Shown here one piece after another: positions 34,037 to 45,500 of a stretch of 64,000 nt of DNA. A model generated the notes under the pieces. That model saw only the letters and a program-made list of their open reading frames with translations, was not told where the DNA came from and did not search any database. Numbering within the stretch: the stretch's first letter is position 1; each line of letters opens with the position of its first letter. The position numbers and the translations under genes were made by a program. This DNA is from Chryseobacterium limigenitum (lineage in GTDB: Bacteria > Bacteroidota > Bacteroidia > Flavobacteriales > Weeksellaceae), in contig NZ_FPKW01000016.1 in the NCBI RefSeq assembly GCF_900114875.1, forward strand, positions 1-64,000. The letters are read 5' to 3'.

Positions 34037-35950
34037 ATGGAAAATTTAGTGTATGCAATAGTACTTTTACCACTTTTAGGTTTTCTTATTAACGGTTTAT
34101 TCGGTAAAAATCTTCCAAAAATAGTTGTTGGAAGTTTGGCTACGATTGCCGTTTTCGGATCTTTCTGTATTGCGGTAAGCCTTTTCATGAATTTCGATTC
34201 TGAAAGCCAGCCTGTAATTGTAAAAGCTTTTGAATGGTTTAGAGTCAACGGAGTTCAGATCAATTTCGGTTTCCAGATCGATCAGTTATCATTAATGATG
34301 ATTATGGTCATCACGGGAATCGGTTCACTGATTCACTTGTACTCTATCGGATATATGAGTCATGATAAAGGTTTCTATAAGTTTTTTACTTATTTAAATC
34401 TATTCATCTTCTCAATGTTATTATTAGTAATGGGAAGCAACTACCTGATCTTATTCATCGGATGGGAAGGTGTAGGATTGTGTTCTTATTTATTGATCGG
34501 ATTCTGGTATACCAACGAAGAATATGGTAAAGCGGCAAGAAAAGCTTTCATCATGAACAGAATTGGTGACTTGGCATTATTGATCGGTATATTTATGATC
34601 GCTTCTCAAACCAATGCGGTTGATTATCTTACAGTAGCTCAAAACGCCGGAAAATTTGAATTAGACGGATCTGTAATTATCTTTATTACGGCGAGTTTAT
34701 TTATCGGTGCAACCGGTAAGTCGGCTCAGGTTCCTTTATATACTTGGTTACCGGACGCGATGGCGGGTCCAACTCCTGTATCAGCTTTGATCCACGCGGC
34801 AACGATGGTTACGGCAGGTATTTATTTAGTGGTAAGATCAAACTTCTTATTTACGTTAGCACCAACCGTTCAGGACGGAATTTTATTAATTGGATTCTTA
34901 ACTGCTGCTTTAGCCGGTTTCTATGCACTTCGTCAAAATGATATCAAAAAAGTATTGGCATATTCTACAGTTTCACAGCTTGGTTTCATGTTCATCGCTT
35001 TAGGTTTAGGAGCGTACACAACAGCAATGTTCCACGTAATGACGCACGCTTTCTTCAAAGCATTACTATTCTTAGGAGCAGGTTCTGTAATTCATGCAAT
35101 GAGCAACGAGCAGGATATGCGTTTCATGGGAGGTCTTAAAAAGTACATTCCTATTACTCACGCTACTTTCCTTATCGGGACATTGGCAATTTCAGGATTC
35201 CCTTTATTATCAGGGATGATTTCTAAAGACGAAATTTTAGTGGCTGCTTATGCTAAAAACCCTATTTACTGGGTAATGTTATTCATTTTAGCAGCAATCA
35301 CTGCAACCTATATGTTCAGACTGTATTATTTGACTTTCCACGGAGAATTCAGAGGTACAGAAGATCAAAAACACCATTTACACGAAAGCCCGACAAGCAT
35401 GACATTACCATTGATCGTATTGGCTATTCTTTCTGTACTGGGTGGATTAATTAACCTTCCTCACTTCATCGGACACGGTCATTATGCTAAACTAATGGAA
35501 TGGCTGAAACCTGTTCTTACCGAGGAAAGTTTCAAACAAATGGAAAATACCCTTTCAGGAGTTCCATTTAATACTGAAATGATCCTTCTCGGAGCAACAA
35601 TATTAATGTTCTTCGCTGTTTGGTTCATCGTGAAAAATACTTATGTAAATAAGAAGAAAATGGCTCTTGCTGAAGAGAACTACACCGGATGGGAAAAGCT
35701 TTCTGCTAAAAAACTATATGTAGACGAACTTTACAATGCATTGATTGTAAAAACTGTTGAAGGATTAGGACGTGGAGGAAAGATGTTTGATAAGGGAATA
35801 CTGGATCGTTTCGTTGACTTTGTGGGCGAAGGCGCTGAAGACAGCGGCAGATCTATGAAACGTATCCAAAACGGAAACGTTGAGACATACATCCTTATCA
35901 TGTCTTTAGCTGTGGGAATTATACTGATTGTTAACTTTATATTACAATAA
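34037..35950 (+). CDS. nuoL: NADH-quinone oxidoreductase subunit L
   Basis: A 637-aa antiporter-like proton pump subunit, about 15-16 helices and a long lateral helix at the C-terminus. The conserved WEGVGLCSYLLIGFWY holds the key glutamate, and PDAMAGPTPVSALIHAATMV and KKVLAYSTVSQLG carry further proton-path residues. Its stop overlaps the nuoM ATG by one base. Confidence 0.96.
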   Translation: MENLVYAIVLLPLLGFLINGLFGKNLPKIVVGSLATIAVFGSFCIAVSLFMNFDSESQPVIVKAFEWFRVNGVQINFGFQIDQLSLMMIMVITGIGSLIHLYSIGYMSHDKGFYKFFTYLNLFIFSMLLLVMGSNYLILFIGWEGVGLCSYLLIGFWYTNEEYGKAARKAFIMNRIGDLALLIGIFMIASQTNAVDYLTVAQNAGKFELDGSVIIFITASLFIGATGKSAQVPLYTWLPDAMAGPTPVSALIHAATMVTAGIYLVVRSNFLFTLAPTVQDGILLIGFLTAALAGFYALRQNDIKKVLAYSTVSQLGFMFIALGLGAYTTAMFHVMTHAFFKALLFLGAGSVIHAMSNEQDMRFMGGLKKYIPITHATFLIGTLAISGFPLLSGMISKDEILVAAYAKNPIYWVMLFILAAITATYMFRLYYLTFHGEFRGTEDQKHHLHESPTSMTLPLIVLAILSVLGGLINLPHFIGHGHYAKLMEWLKPVLTEESFKQMENTLSGVPFNTEMILLGATILMFFAVWFIVKNTYVNKKKMALAEENYTGWEKLSAKKLYVDELYNALIVKTVEGLGRGGKMFDKGILDRFVDFVGEGAEDSGRSMKRIQNGNVETYILIMSLAVGIILIVNFILQ

Positions 35951-37443
35951 TGTCTGGTTTATTATTAACATTATTACTATTACCTCTAGTAGGTTCGGGA
36001 CTGGTTTTTGCCTGGAAAGACAAATCCAGCAAATATTTAGCATTAGGAATTGCATTGGTGCAAATGCTTATTACGTTTTACATCGCAGCGGATTTCGATT
36101 TTAATCCAACGGTAGACAGCGTATTACAGCATGAGATCAATTATCCCTGGTCACAATTTATTAAAAGCTCTCTTCATTTCGGAATTGACGGGATGAGCTT
36201 GCTGCTTTTATTATTGACCAACATCTTAACGCCGATTATCATTTTATCTTCGTTTAATGAAAATGTGAGTTACAGAAACTCTTTCTATGGTTTGATCTTG
36301 CTTATGCAGTTCGGATTAGTAGGAGTTTTCACCTCGTTGGATGGTTTACTGTTCTACATTTTCTGGGAAGTTACTTTGATCCCAATTTGGTTTATTGCCG
36401 GACTTTGGGGCCAGGAAAATAAAAGATTGGAATTCACTACGAAATTCTTTGTCTATACATTCGTTGGATCTTTATTCATGTTGGTTGGATTGATTTATGT
36501 TTACAATCATTCTGCATCATTTGCATTAACAGATCTATACAACGCTTCACTTAACGAAACTCAGCAGACTGTGGTATTCTGGTTTATTTTCTTTGCATTT
36601 GCAGTGAAATTACCGGTATTCCCTTTCCATACCTGGCAGCCTGATACCTATACCTACTCTCCTACTCAAGGATCGATGTTGTTATCTGGTATTATGCTGA
36701 AGATGGCGGTTTATGGAGTTCTTCGTTATTTATTACCAATTACTCCAATTCCGATTGCAGGAATTTCAGGACAAATTGTAATCATTTTGGCGATCGTAGG
36801 AATTGTTCACGGAGCATTAATTGCAATCATCCAAACGGATATGAAGAGAATCATTGCGTATTCTTCTTTCTCTCACGTTGGATTGATGGTAGCGGGTATT
36901 TTCGCTTCTGCAGTAGTTACTTTAAGAGGATCATTCACAATCGAAGGTGCTGAAGGAGCTTTGGTACAGACTTTTGCTCACGGTATCAATGTGGTAGGTT
37001 TATTCTACTGTTGTGATATTTTATACAAGAGATTTAAATCAAGAGATATCAGACAAATGGGAGGTTTAGCGAAAGTGGCGCCAAAGTTTGCTGTATTATT
37101 CCTGATCATTGTATTAGGTTCAATGGGAGTTCCATTAACCAACGGATTCATCGGAGAATTTATCTTGTTGAAATCTGTATATGATTTTAACGGATTAGCA
37201 GCAGTAATCGCTGGTCTTACGGTAATTCTTTGTGCTGTTTATTTATTGAGATTCTACGGAAAAGCAATGTTCGGAGAAGGAAATGATGCCGTATTAAGCA
37301 CAGCAAAAGATTTATCTGCAGTAGAATTTTCTGTATTGGCAAGTATCGCAGTTTTTGTGATATTACTAGGTATTTTCCCACAACCGGTAATTACAATGGT
37401 GAGTAGTTCAGTGAAGTTTATCTACACGGCTATGGCTAATTAA
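35950..37443 (+). CDS. nuoM: NADH-quinone oxidoreductase subunit M
   Basis: A 497-aa antiporter-like subunit. The conserved FYIFWEVTLIPIWF carries the proton-path glutamate, with HTWQPDTYTYSPTQGS and KRIIAYSSFSHVG further on. A 106-bp spacer with a C-rich, G-poor end separates it from nuoN. Confidence 0.96.
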   Translation: MSGLLLTLLLLPLVGSGLVFAWKDKSSKYLALGIALVQMLITFYIAADFDFNPTVDSVLQHEINYPWSQFIKSSLHFGIDGMSLLLLLLTNILTPIIILSSFNENVSYRNSFYGLILLMQFGLVGVFTSLDGLLFYIFWEVTLIPIWFIAGLWGQENKRLEFTTKFFVYTFVGSLFMLVGLIYVYNHSASFALTDLYNASLNETQQTVVFWFIFFAFAVKLPVFPFHTWQPDTYTYSPTQGSMLLSGIMLKMAVYGVLRYLLPITPIPIAGISGQIVIILAIVGIVHGALIAIIQTDMKRIIAYSSFSHVGLMVAGIFASAVVTLRGSFTIEGAEGALVQTFAHGINVVGLFYCCDILYKRFKSRDIRQMGGLAKVAPKFAVLFLIIVLGSMGVPLTNGFIGEFILLKSVYDFNGLAAVIAGLTVILCAVYLLRFYGKAMFGEGNDAVLSTAKDLSAVEFSVLASIAVFVILLGIFPQPVITMVSSSVKFIYTAMAN

Positions 37444-37549
37444 GAAATTAAAAGATTTAAAAATTAAGAGATTCTAGAGCCAAGAGTCAAGCTTCATAAG
37501 TTTTCAACTCTCAAACCCTAGAACTCTCAAACTCTATTACCTAATTATT

Positions 37550-38929
37550 ATGAGTGTTTTAATTATTGTTTTCCTAACGGCAATTGTTGCGTTATTTTCA
37601 GGAGTTTTCGAACAGGGAAAATTCGCAAGATACATTGGGATTTTTGGATTAATCATCGCATTGTATGTAAGCTTCATGCCAGAATGTGCTTTCTTTGATA
37701 AGTACAAACACATGTATGAATATACTGCAAATACTGCCTTATTCACCAAAATATCAATTGTAACTACTTTACTATTATTCTTTTTGGGAGGTTTTGCATT
37801 CAGCAATCACAGAAGCCACCAGTCAGAATTATATGCATTGATGTTGTTTGCTCTTTGTGGAGGAATTACCCTTTTCGGTTTCCAAAACTTAGTCACATTA
37901 TTCTTAGGAGTAGAAATTCTTTCCATTCCTTTATACGTAATGGCAGGTGCCAACAAAACTGATCTAAGATCAAACGAAGCTTCTATTAAATATTTCCTGA
38001 TGGGTGCATTTGCAACAGGATTCCTGTTGTTTGGTATTGCGTTTATCTATGGAAGTGCAGGAACTTTCGATTTATATAAAATTCATGATTTCGGAACACA
38101 GAATCCTAAAAATGTAATGTTCATTCTGGGAGTTCTGTTGATGCTTTGTGCAATGGCATTTAAAGTTGCATTAGCTCCTTTCCATATGTGGAGCCCGGAT
38201 GTTTATGCAGGTTCACCATCATTAATCACCGCTTTTATGGCAAGTGTTGTAAAGATCTCAGGATTCTACGCATTATTCAGATTGATGACTATTGGTTTTG
38301 CAGGAGTTACTCATGACTGGATCAATGTATTTGGAGTATTCTTAATCATCACCTTATTCTTAGCCAACGCAATGGGTCTTGCACAGACCAATGCGAAGAG
38401 AATGTTGGCGTATTCATCAGTATCTCATGCAGGATACATCGGTTTGGTTTTCTTCGGAATGACGAGCCTTTCTACGTATAACTTAGCATTTTATTTATTT
38501 GCCTATTCATTATCTACAGTAGGTGTATTTATGTGCTTGATCTGGGTAGAAAAATTGAAGAGAGAAACTTCTTTCGGAGCATTCAAAGGATTGGCTAAAT
38601 CTGAGCCTTTATTGGCAACAGTTGCAGCGATCTCATTGCTTTCAATGGCCGGAGTTCCTTTAACAGCAGGTTTCATGGGTAAATTTGCCTTATTCTCTCA
38701 GGCGATGAACGGAGCAGCTTTCTTAGTATTGGTAGCCGTTTTAGGTTCTGCTATTTCAATTGCTTTTTACCTGAGATTAATTATCGCCATGTTTTTCTTT
38801 AAAGAAACAACATTTAAAACATCAGAAAAAGTTACCCTTACTTATAATATTGTGGCAGTTTTCATTATCGCTTCAATTATTATGTTAGGAGTCTTCCCGG
38901 ATCTGTTTGCAAAGCAGTTCGGATTGTAA
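37550..38929 (+). CDS. nuoN: NADH-quinone oxidoreductase subunit N
   Basis: A 459-aa third antiporter-like subunit, last gene of the complex I operon. LFLGVEILSIPLYVMAG and MWSPDVYAGSPSLITAFMA are diagnostic, and KRMLAYSSVSHAGYIGL follows. With nuoL and nuoM it completes the membrane arm. The operon terminator lies 21 bp after its stop. Confidence 0.96.
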   Translation: MSVLIIVFLTAIVALFSGVFEQGKFARYIGIFGLIIALYVSFMPECAFFDKYKHMYEYTANTALFTKISIVTTLLLFFLGGFAFSNHRSHQSELYALMLFALCGGITLFGFQNLVTLFLGVEILSIPLYVMAGANKTDLRSNEASIKYFLMGAFATGFLLFGIAFIYGSAGTFDLYKIHDFGTQNPKNVMFILGVLLMLCAMAFKVALAPFHMWSPDVYAGSPSLITAFMASVVKISGFYALFRLMTIGFAGVTHDWINVFGVFLIITLFLANAMGLAQTNAKRMLAYSSVSHAGYIGLVFFGMTSLSTYNLAFYLFAYSLSTVGVFMCLIWVEKLKRETSFGAFKGLAKSEPLLATVAAISLLSMAGVPLTAGFMGKFALFSQAMNGAAFLVLVAVLGSAISIAFYLRLIIAMFFFKETTFKTSEKVTLTYNIVAVFIIASIIMLGVFPDLFAKQFGL

Positions 38930-38950
38930 GATCTGAATTAAAAAATATAA

Positions 38951-38980
38951 AAGCACAACCTTCAAGTTGTGCTTTTTTCA
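38951..38980 (+). terminator. Terminator of the nuo operon
   Basis: AAGCACAAC (38951-38959) pairs with GTTGTGCTT (38966-38974), loop CTTCAA, followed by TTTT. Perfect 9-bp stem. Confidence 0.88.
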
Positions 38981-39004
38981 TAACTTTACTTTAAATTTCA
39001 GCTT

Positions 39005-41311
39005 TTGTCAAATCTTTACAAAAAAGATGCTCCCTTTCAGGTTTTTATATCATTCAAAAAATATTTGGATGTTCTCGAGCATATCAGATATAACGACAGA
39101 TTAGAATACCGTGTTAATTACGCTGAATCTTTAATTGAAAAAACAAAGAACTTCAAAGAACTTAAAGAAGGTTTTCAGGACACTTCACTGTTAGACAAAC
39201 ATGAAGATCTCATTAGACTTTTACTAGCGGATCTATTTCCTACAGGCTTAACGAATAACGAAATAAAGGCCGCAAGTATTCCGCTTTCAAATATCACTTT
39301 TAATTATACCGAAAGGTTTAAAAATATACTTAAAGAGGCCGGAAAAGATTTTGAAATAGAACTCCGTAATATTGATGATGATGAGTTTTACGTATTCTGC
39401 TGTTGCCTTATTCTACAGAGTTATTTCAAAAAAGATATAAAAAGTACCTTCCCGCTTTATTATGATATTCCCAACAAACTGGGAATCATGAAACATTATA
39501 AAATTACGGTAAATTCTGATTTCACTGAACTTTTTCCTACAGATAAGGCAACCTTACCATCAGATGAAGTTATTGAAATGCTTTTAGAGAATATCGATGA
39601 TTATAAACTCTGGAAAAAACATTTCCCTTCGCAATCCTGGTTATTAAAAGGTTTTACCATTATTTCCCTTGTAGACTGCACTTCGGAAGTCGCATTGTCG
39701 GATCTGAAATCAAGTATGATACAGATTGATCCTGAAAATTTGAATCCTGATGAAAATTTAACCGAAATCTTCAAATCCTATTTTGATGTTCCGGAACTTA
39801 ATTTTGGGTTAATGCTTTTCAATAAAAAAGATCAGAGCCTTGAAAAACTTCCGATTTATGAAAACGTTTTTACCAATCATATTTTAGATTTCTGGATCAA
39901 TGCGTTTGATGAAGAAACAAGGAAAAATACGTTCGATAATTTAAATCATAACTCTAAAGCGATCGTTGTTTCAAATGTTGATAAGTTGGATGAAGAAATA
40001 AAGGAAATAGCTTCTTTCAGCATTTTAAAGGATAATAACATCAACAGTTTCATGGTAATTCCTATCATGAGGGATAATGAATTAGTGGCGATTATGGAGT
40101 TTACATCTTCACATGCCAATAGTTTTAACGGATTAAAGCTAAAAAAGCTGGAATTTTTTACGGATATGATTCTTTTCTCAATCAACAGATTCAGTTTTGA
40201 GAAAAATTATCAGATCGAAGCCATTATTCAGCGAGAATATACTTCCATTCACGACAGTGTTGTATGGAAATTCAGAAATGAAGCAGAAAAATATTTTAAT
40301 GCTTCATTAGGTAAAAAAATGTACACTTTAAAACAGATTTCATTTAAAAATCTTACTCCGCTTTTTGGTTTTTCGGATATTCGTTCGTCTTCAGAGAAAC
40401 GTTTTAATTTAATGCTTGAAGATCTTAATCAACAGATCGATGGGCTTCATGATATTTTTTCATTAATTAACTCAGATTCCGAAAAATATTTATTGGCATT
40501 GGATGTTTTTGAGAATGAATTAAACAACGAGATTAAAGCTGATACAGAACAGCGTCTCCAAAGATTATTGCGAGAGGAAATCCACCCTTATTTGCAGGGA
40601 AAGCTGGAAGTACAGTCGGGCGGAGAAATAAAAACAAAGATCAAAGATTATTTCACACAGGTTTTCACCCAGAATGATCTTTTTTATGCCAACAGAAAAA
40701 GTTTAGATGACTCTATCACTCTGGTTAACAGAAAATTGGCTGATGTTTTAGATGAAAGTCAGGTAAAAGCTCAGCAAATCTTTCCACATTATTACGAAAG
40801 ATTTAAATCGGACGGAATTGAGCATAATTTATTCACTGGTCATAATATTGCTCCGGAACTTCATTATTCATCAAAAATCGTTCATCAGTTAAGATACTGG
40901 CAATTGAAAACCATCTGTAAAATGGAGCAGGATTTTCAAAGTTTCAAAAAAGATCTGCCGATTTCTTTAGACATTGCTTCACTTATTTTTGTGTATAACG
41001 AAAAAATAGACATCCGTTTCCGAATGGATGAAAAACGTTTTGACGTAGACGGAGCTTACAATTCTTATTATGAGATCATCAAAAAGCGTCTTGATAAAGC
41101 TCATATAAAAGATTCATCGGAAAGAATTACCTGTCCCGGAAAAATAACGATCGTGTATTTCGGAATGGAAAATCAAAAAGAATATCTGGATTATATTTCC
41201 AAGCTTCAGAAAAAAGGTATTCTTCAGTCTGATGTAGAATTTCTTAAAGTTGAGGATTTGCAGGGAATTACAGGATTATTGGCATTGAGAATATCTTTAG
41301 TTCAGATTTAA
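39005..41311 (+). CDS. Large GAF-domain protein of unknown function
   Basis: A 768-aa cytosolic protein with no membrane segment or signal peptide. The middle (about 290-400) resembles a GAF sensor domain (FMVIPIMRDNELVAIMEFTS...FFTDMILFSINRF). Both flanks are long, helical and unassigned; the last 200 residues have a compact alpha/beta look with FGMENQKEYLDYI. The first in-frame start is TTG at 39005, close behind an imperfect TAAATTTC promoter box, so this is probably the true start. The order after complex I is a separate transcript. Confidence 0.6.
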   Translation: MSNLYKKDAPFQVFISFKKYLDVLEHIRYNDRLEYRVNYAESLIEKTKNFKELKEGFQDTSLLDKHEDLIRLLLADLFPTGLTNNEIKAASIPLSNITFNYTERFKNILKEAGKDFEIELRNIDDDEFYVFCCCLILQSYFKKDIKSTFPLYYDIPNKLGIMKHYKITVNSDFTELFPTDKATLPSDEVIEMLLENIDDYKLWKKHFPSQSWLLKGFTIISLVDCTSEVALSDLKSSMIQIDPENLNPDENLTEIFKSYFDVPELNFGLMLFNKKDQSLEKLPIYENVFTNHILDFWINAFDEETRKNTFDNLNHNSKAIVVSNVDKLDEEIKEIASFSILKDNNINSFMVIPIMRDNELVAIMEFTSSHANSFNGLKLKKLEFFTDMILFSINRFSFEKNYQIEAIIQREYTSIHDSVVWKFRNEAEKYFNASLGKKMYTLKQISFKNLTPLFGFSDIRSSSEKRFNLMLEDLNQQIDGLHDIFSLINSDSEKYLLALDVFENELNNEIKADTEQRLQRLLREEIHPYLQGKLEVQSGGEIKTKIKDYFTQVFTQNDLFYANRKSLDDSITLVNRKLADVLDESQVKAQQIFPHYYERFKSDGIEHNLFTGHNIAPELHYSSKIVHQLRYWQLKTICKMEQDFQSFKKDLPISLDIASLIFVYNEKIDIRFRMDEKRFDVDGAYNSYYEIIKKRLDKAHIKDSSERITCPGKITIVYFGMENQKEYLDYISKLQKKGILQSDVEFLKVEDLQGITGLLALRISLVQI

Positions 41312-41384
41312 TCCACAAAATAAGAATCCGTTTTTTTCAATTCACCTTGCGGAATTTCTGTTTGTTCAAAGGATAAAATAGAAA

Positions 41385-42554
41385 TTACAACGAAAGAAAA
41401 GCATACGCAAAAGACAGAACGGAAATAATAATTCCTGCCATAAAAATCTTATAAGTAATCGATAAAAGCTTATATTTTCTATCTAAAACTTTTCCTAAAT
41501 AATACAAATCCTTCACCATCGAATCATAAATATAATCTCTGTCTTTGATCAAATCTTTCATTGCATCTTGAAAGTCTGTGAACAGCATCTGATGGAAGTT
41601 TCCGAAAAATAAAAGATTCACTTTTCTATCAGCAATATCCTGATTGGTAAAATTGGTCTTGGTAACGTTCGGTTTTGTAGATAAAATAGCAAAAATGATC
41701 GTCAAAACACTCGATAAAAGCAAAACAAAACTCGGAATAATAAGATGCGAGTTCTTCGGAGTATCCAATTTAGGAACCAAAACAGAAAGACAAACCGAAA
41801 TAATGATCGCATTTACAGAAAGTAAAATATTCGCTTTGCTGTCGGCAATATCGCTTAATCTTGTGTGATTATTCAATGTTACTCTGAACAAAGTATCAAC
41901 ACTTCTGTCGGATTTTGCTTCTTTTGGTTCTTTTTTACTTTCAGAATTATCTTTTTTATCTTCTTCTTTCTCTAACTTTTTTTCGATCTTTTTAATATTT
42001 TTCTTTTTCAGGGGATTCCAGTTTTCTTTAGCATAATCAGTATAATACTGGTGCTTATTTTTAAGCATATCCAGATTTCCTGCATTCCATTCATCGTTTG
42101 AAAAACATCTTACGTTGGTCAACTCCCACTCTTTTCTCAAAGCATCAGAAATGTCATTATAATCATGACTTGCAAAATGACTGCAATCTGCATCTTTAGC
42201 TATCTTTTCTAAAAGATTTTGAGGTTCATAATTAATTTTGGTCGCTAAGATCAGCTTAGAAACATCTTCAATATAATTTTCCGGATAATTTTCTTTTTGT
42301 AGAAAATTTTTCAAGATCTCTACTCCTCTTTCTTCATGATTCTGAGCGCATTCAACGTAGCCTGTATCATGAAACCAAAGCGCTAACAATACTTTTTCCT
42401 GATCTTCATCGGAGACAGGTGTATTTTTCATAATTTCTTCAGCTTTGTTTACCGTATATGTTGTATGAATAAAATTATGATAAAAATATACTGAAGATAA
42501 CTTATCTTTGAATAAGATTTCAACATAATCTTTGGCTTTGCGTAAAATACTCAT
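41385..42554 (-). CDS. HD phosphohydrolase fused to a Pycsar-type membrane effector domain
   Basis: A 389-aa protein. The N-terminal half (about 1-170) is an HD domain: H in YHNFIHTT, HD in LWFHDTGYV and NHEERGVEIL. A Lys/Glu-rich linker (about 185-220) follows. The C-terminal half is the PycTM domain: DTLFRVTLNNHTRLSDIADSK, a membrane helix, a second helix, and a final helix near 365-388. In Pycsar the PycTM protein is activated by cCMP or cUMP made by a nearby cyclase. No cyclase is adjacent here. It is divergent from the metallophosphoesterase, 26 bp apart. Confidence 0.8.
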   Translation of the reverse strand: MSILRKAKDYVEILFKDKLSSVYFYHNFIHTTYTVNKAEEIMKNTPVSDEDQEKVLLALWFHDTGYVECAQNHEERGVEILKNFLQKENYPENYIEDVSKLILATKINYEPQNLLEKIAKDADCSHFASHDYNDISDALRKEWELTNVRCFSNDEWNAGNLDMLKNKHQYYTDYAKENWNPLKKKNIKKIEKKLEKEEDKKDNSESKKEPKEAKSDRSVDTLFRVTLNNHTRLSDIADSKANILLSVNAIIISVCLSVLVPKLDTPKNSHLIIPSFVLLLSSVLTIIFAILSTKPNVTKTNFTNQDIADRKVNLLFFGNFHQMLFTDFQDAMKDLIKDRDYIYDSMVKDLYYLGKVLDRKYKLLSITYKIFMAGIIISVLSFAYAFLSL

Positions 42555-42580
42555 TCCTGAATTTTTGTTATTGTAAATTT

Positions 42581-45500
42581 ATGAATTTATCCTTGAAAAA
42601 TCATCTAAAAAAAATTCCGATTATCCTTAGACTATTATTGTTCGCAGGACTTGTCTATTCTTGCGCAACATATAACGTAAAAAAGGGTAAAAACTTATTT
42701 GAAGTTAAAAATTCTGATATTAAATCTGAAAATGACTTTAAAATTTTTTTAATCGGGGATGCGGGAAATGCAGACGAAGTTCAGGCTCAAAATACGTTGA
42801 ATCTGCTTAAAAACAAACTAGATTCTGCAGACGAAAAATCAATGTTGATTTTCTTGGGTGATAATATTTACCCTTCAGGAATGCCGAAAGAATCTGATAA
42901 AGATTATGCTCTGGCAAAACAAAAGCTGGAAAATCAGCTTTCAATTACGAAAAATTTTAAGGGAAAAACATTGGTTATCCCGGGAAATCACGATTGGTAT
43001 CACGGTTTGGAGGGATTAAAAGCGCAGGAAGATTTCGTTAAATCTTATTTAAACGATAAAAAATCTTTTTTACCCAAAAACTCGTGCCCGATTGATGATA
43101 TCAACCTCACCAAAGATATTAAACTAATTGTAATTGATACAGAATGGGCATTGGTCAATTGGGATCAATATCCGGGAATCAATAAAAACTGCAACATCAA
43201 AACCCGCGAAGATCTTTTCACGGAATTTAAAGATTTAGTTAATAAAAATCAGGACAAAAGAATCATTGTTGCACTTCACCATCCCATTATCAGCAGCGGA
43301 ACTCATGCAGGCTATACTTCTCCGAAATCTCATCTTTATCCTTTAAAAGGTAAAGTTCCGGTTCCGGGAGTGGCCAGTTTAATTAATGTGTTGAGAAGCT
43401 CGTCAGGCGCAAGTTTAGAAGATATTAATAATCAGCATTATGCTGATCTTGCTAATAGATTGAAAAGTATTGTTCAGGAAAAAGAAAATGTGATCTTTGT
43501 TTCAGGGCACGATCATAATTTACAATATCACGAGCAGAGAAATATCAGACAAATCGTTAGCGGAGCCGGATCAAAGACCGATCCTGCAACGATTGCTGAA
43601 AAAAGTGACTTTTCATATGGAGGAAATGGTTTTGCTATTTTAAATATGAGAAAAGATCAAAGTTCTGATGTAGAATTTTTTTCAACAAAAGATAATAAAT
43701 TTCAAAAGCTTAGTCATATTTCGGTTGTTTCAAAACCTGATCTGTTTATAAATAATTATCCGACTTCTTTTCCGCCTACTGTTTCATCTACAATTTATCC
43801 TAAGAAACTAACCGAAAAAGGAAAATTTTACACTTGGCTTTGGGGCAAGCATTACAGAAATTACTACGGAATGCCAATTGAAGCTCCAACAACCAATATT
43901 TCTGAGCTGGATGGTGGCTATACTCCTTTTAGAGAGGGTGGCGGAAATCAATCCAACAGTTTGAGACTAAAATCTAAAGACGGACAGGAATTCGTAATGA
44001 GAGGTGTTAAGAAAAGCGCCGTTCGCTTCCTTAATAATATGGCTTTCAAAAAAAGTACTTTTGGAAATGAATTAAACAATACTTTCCCGGAAAAATTCTT
44101 GCTGGATTTTTATACTACCAATCATCCATTTACTCCATTTTCCGTTGGAAATATGGCAGATAAGATTAATATTTTTCACAGTAATCCACGATTATTTTAT
44201 ATTCCTAAACAACAAGGTTTAGGCGAATTTAACATACATTACGGAGATGAAATGTACATGATTGAAGAACGCTTTTCTTCAGATCCAAAAACTTTAGAGT
44301 CTCTTGATAATGCAAAAGATATTCTTTCAACCGACGACGTTTTGAAAAATTTTACCAAAAATTACAAATATTCGGTAGATCAGGAATCTTATATCAGAGC
44401 GAGAATTTTCGATATGCTGATCGGTGATTGGGACAGGCATTCAGACCAATGGAAATGGGCAGAATATCAGGATGGTGACAAAGTTATTTACAAACCGATC
44501 GCGAGAGACAGAGATCAGGCTTTCAGTAAATATGACGGAGCTGCCTTCAAAATTATCATGAATGTTCCCGCAATTCGTCACATGAAAACATTTAAAGATG
44601 ATATTAAAAATGTAAAATGGATGAATATGGAGCCTTATCCGCTAGATTTAGTGTTTTTAAAAGGTTCTACCGAGGAAGACTGGATCGCACAGGCAAAATA
44701 TATTCAGGAACATCTTACGGATAAAGATATTGATGAAGCTTTCAATAATATTCCGAAAGAAGTAAAAGATGAGACGATTGCAGATATTCAACGAAAATTA
44801 AAATTAAGAAAAACCAAATTACAGGATTACGCAACCAGATATTTTGATGTTTTACAGGAAAAAGTTCCGTTAGCCGGAACCGTTAATCCTGATAAATTTG
44901 TAATTACGAAAAACGAAAATTCTGTTGAAGTAAAACAATATAAATTAGACAAAAACAAAGAAAACCCCGAGTTGGTTTTTGAAAAAACTTATAATGATTC
45001 TAAAACAAAAGAACTCTGGATTTACGGTTTGGAAGATGATGATATTTATGAAGTTTCAGGAGACGGAAGACCAAAAATGAACATCCGACTGATCGGAGGT
45101 TACAACCATGACGTTTATAATGTTGCTAACGGCAGCAAAGTGAAAATCTATGATTTTAAATCTCAGAAAAACACATACACAGGCTCCGGAGCGAAACATA
45201 TTTCTGACGATTATGATGTTAATACCTACAATTATAAACACCCGAAATATAATTTTGTAGCAGGTTATCCGAATGCCGATTACAACCCTGATGACGGCTT
45301 GATTATTGGTGTTTTGGCAAATTATACGGTCAATAATTTCATTCGCGATCCTTATACTCAAAAACACAGTTTAAAAGCTAATTTCTATACTGCAACGGGC
45401 GGGTTTAATTTAGTCTACAAAGGAATTTTTAAGAAAGCAATTTCTGATTGGGATTTTAACTTAGATGCTTCATTTACGACTCCAAGGTTTTCAGAAAACT

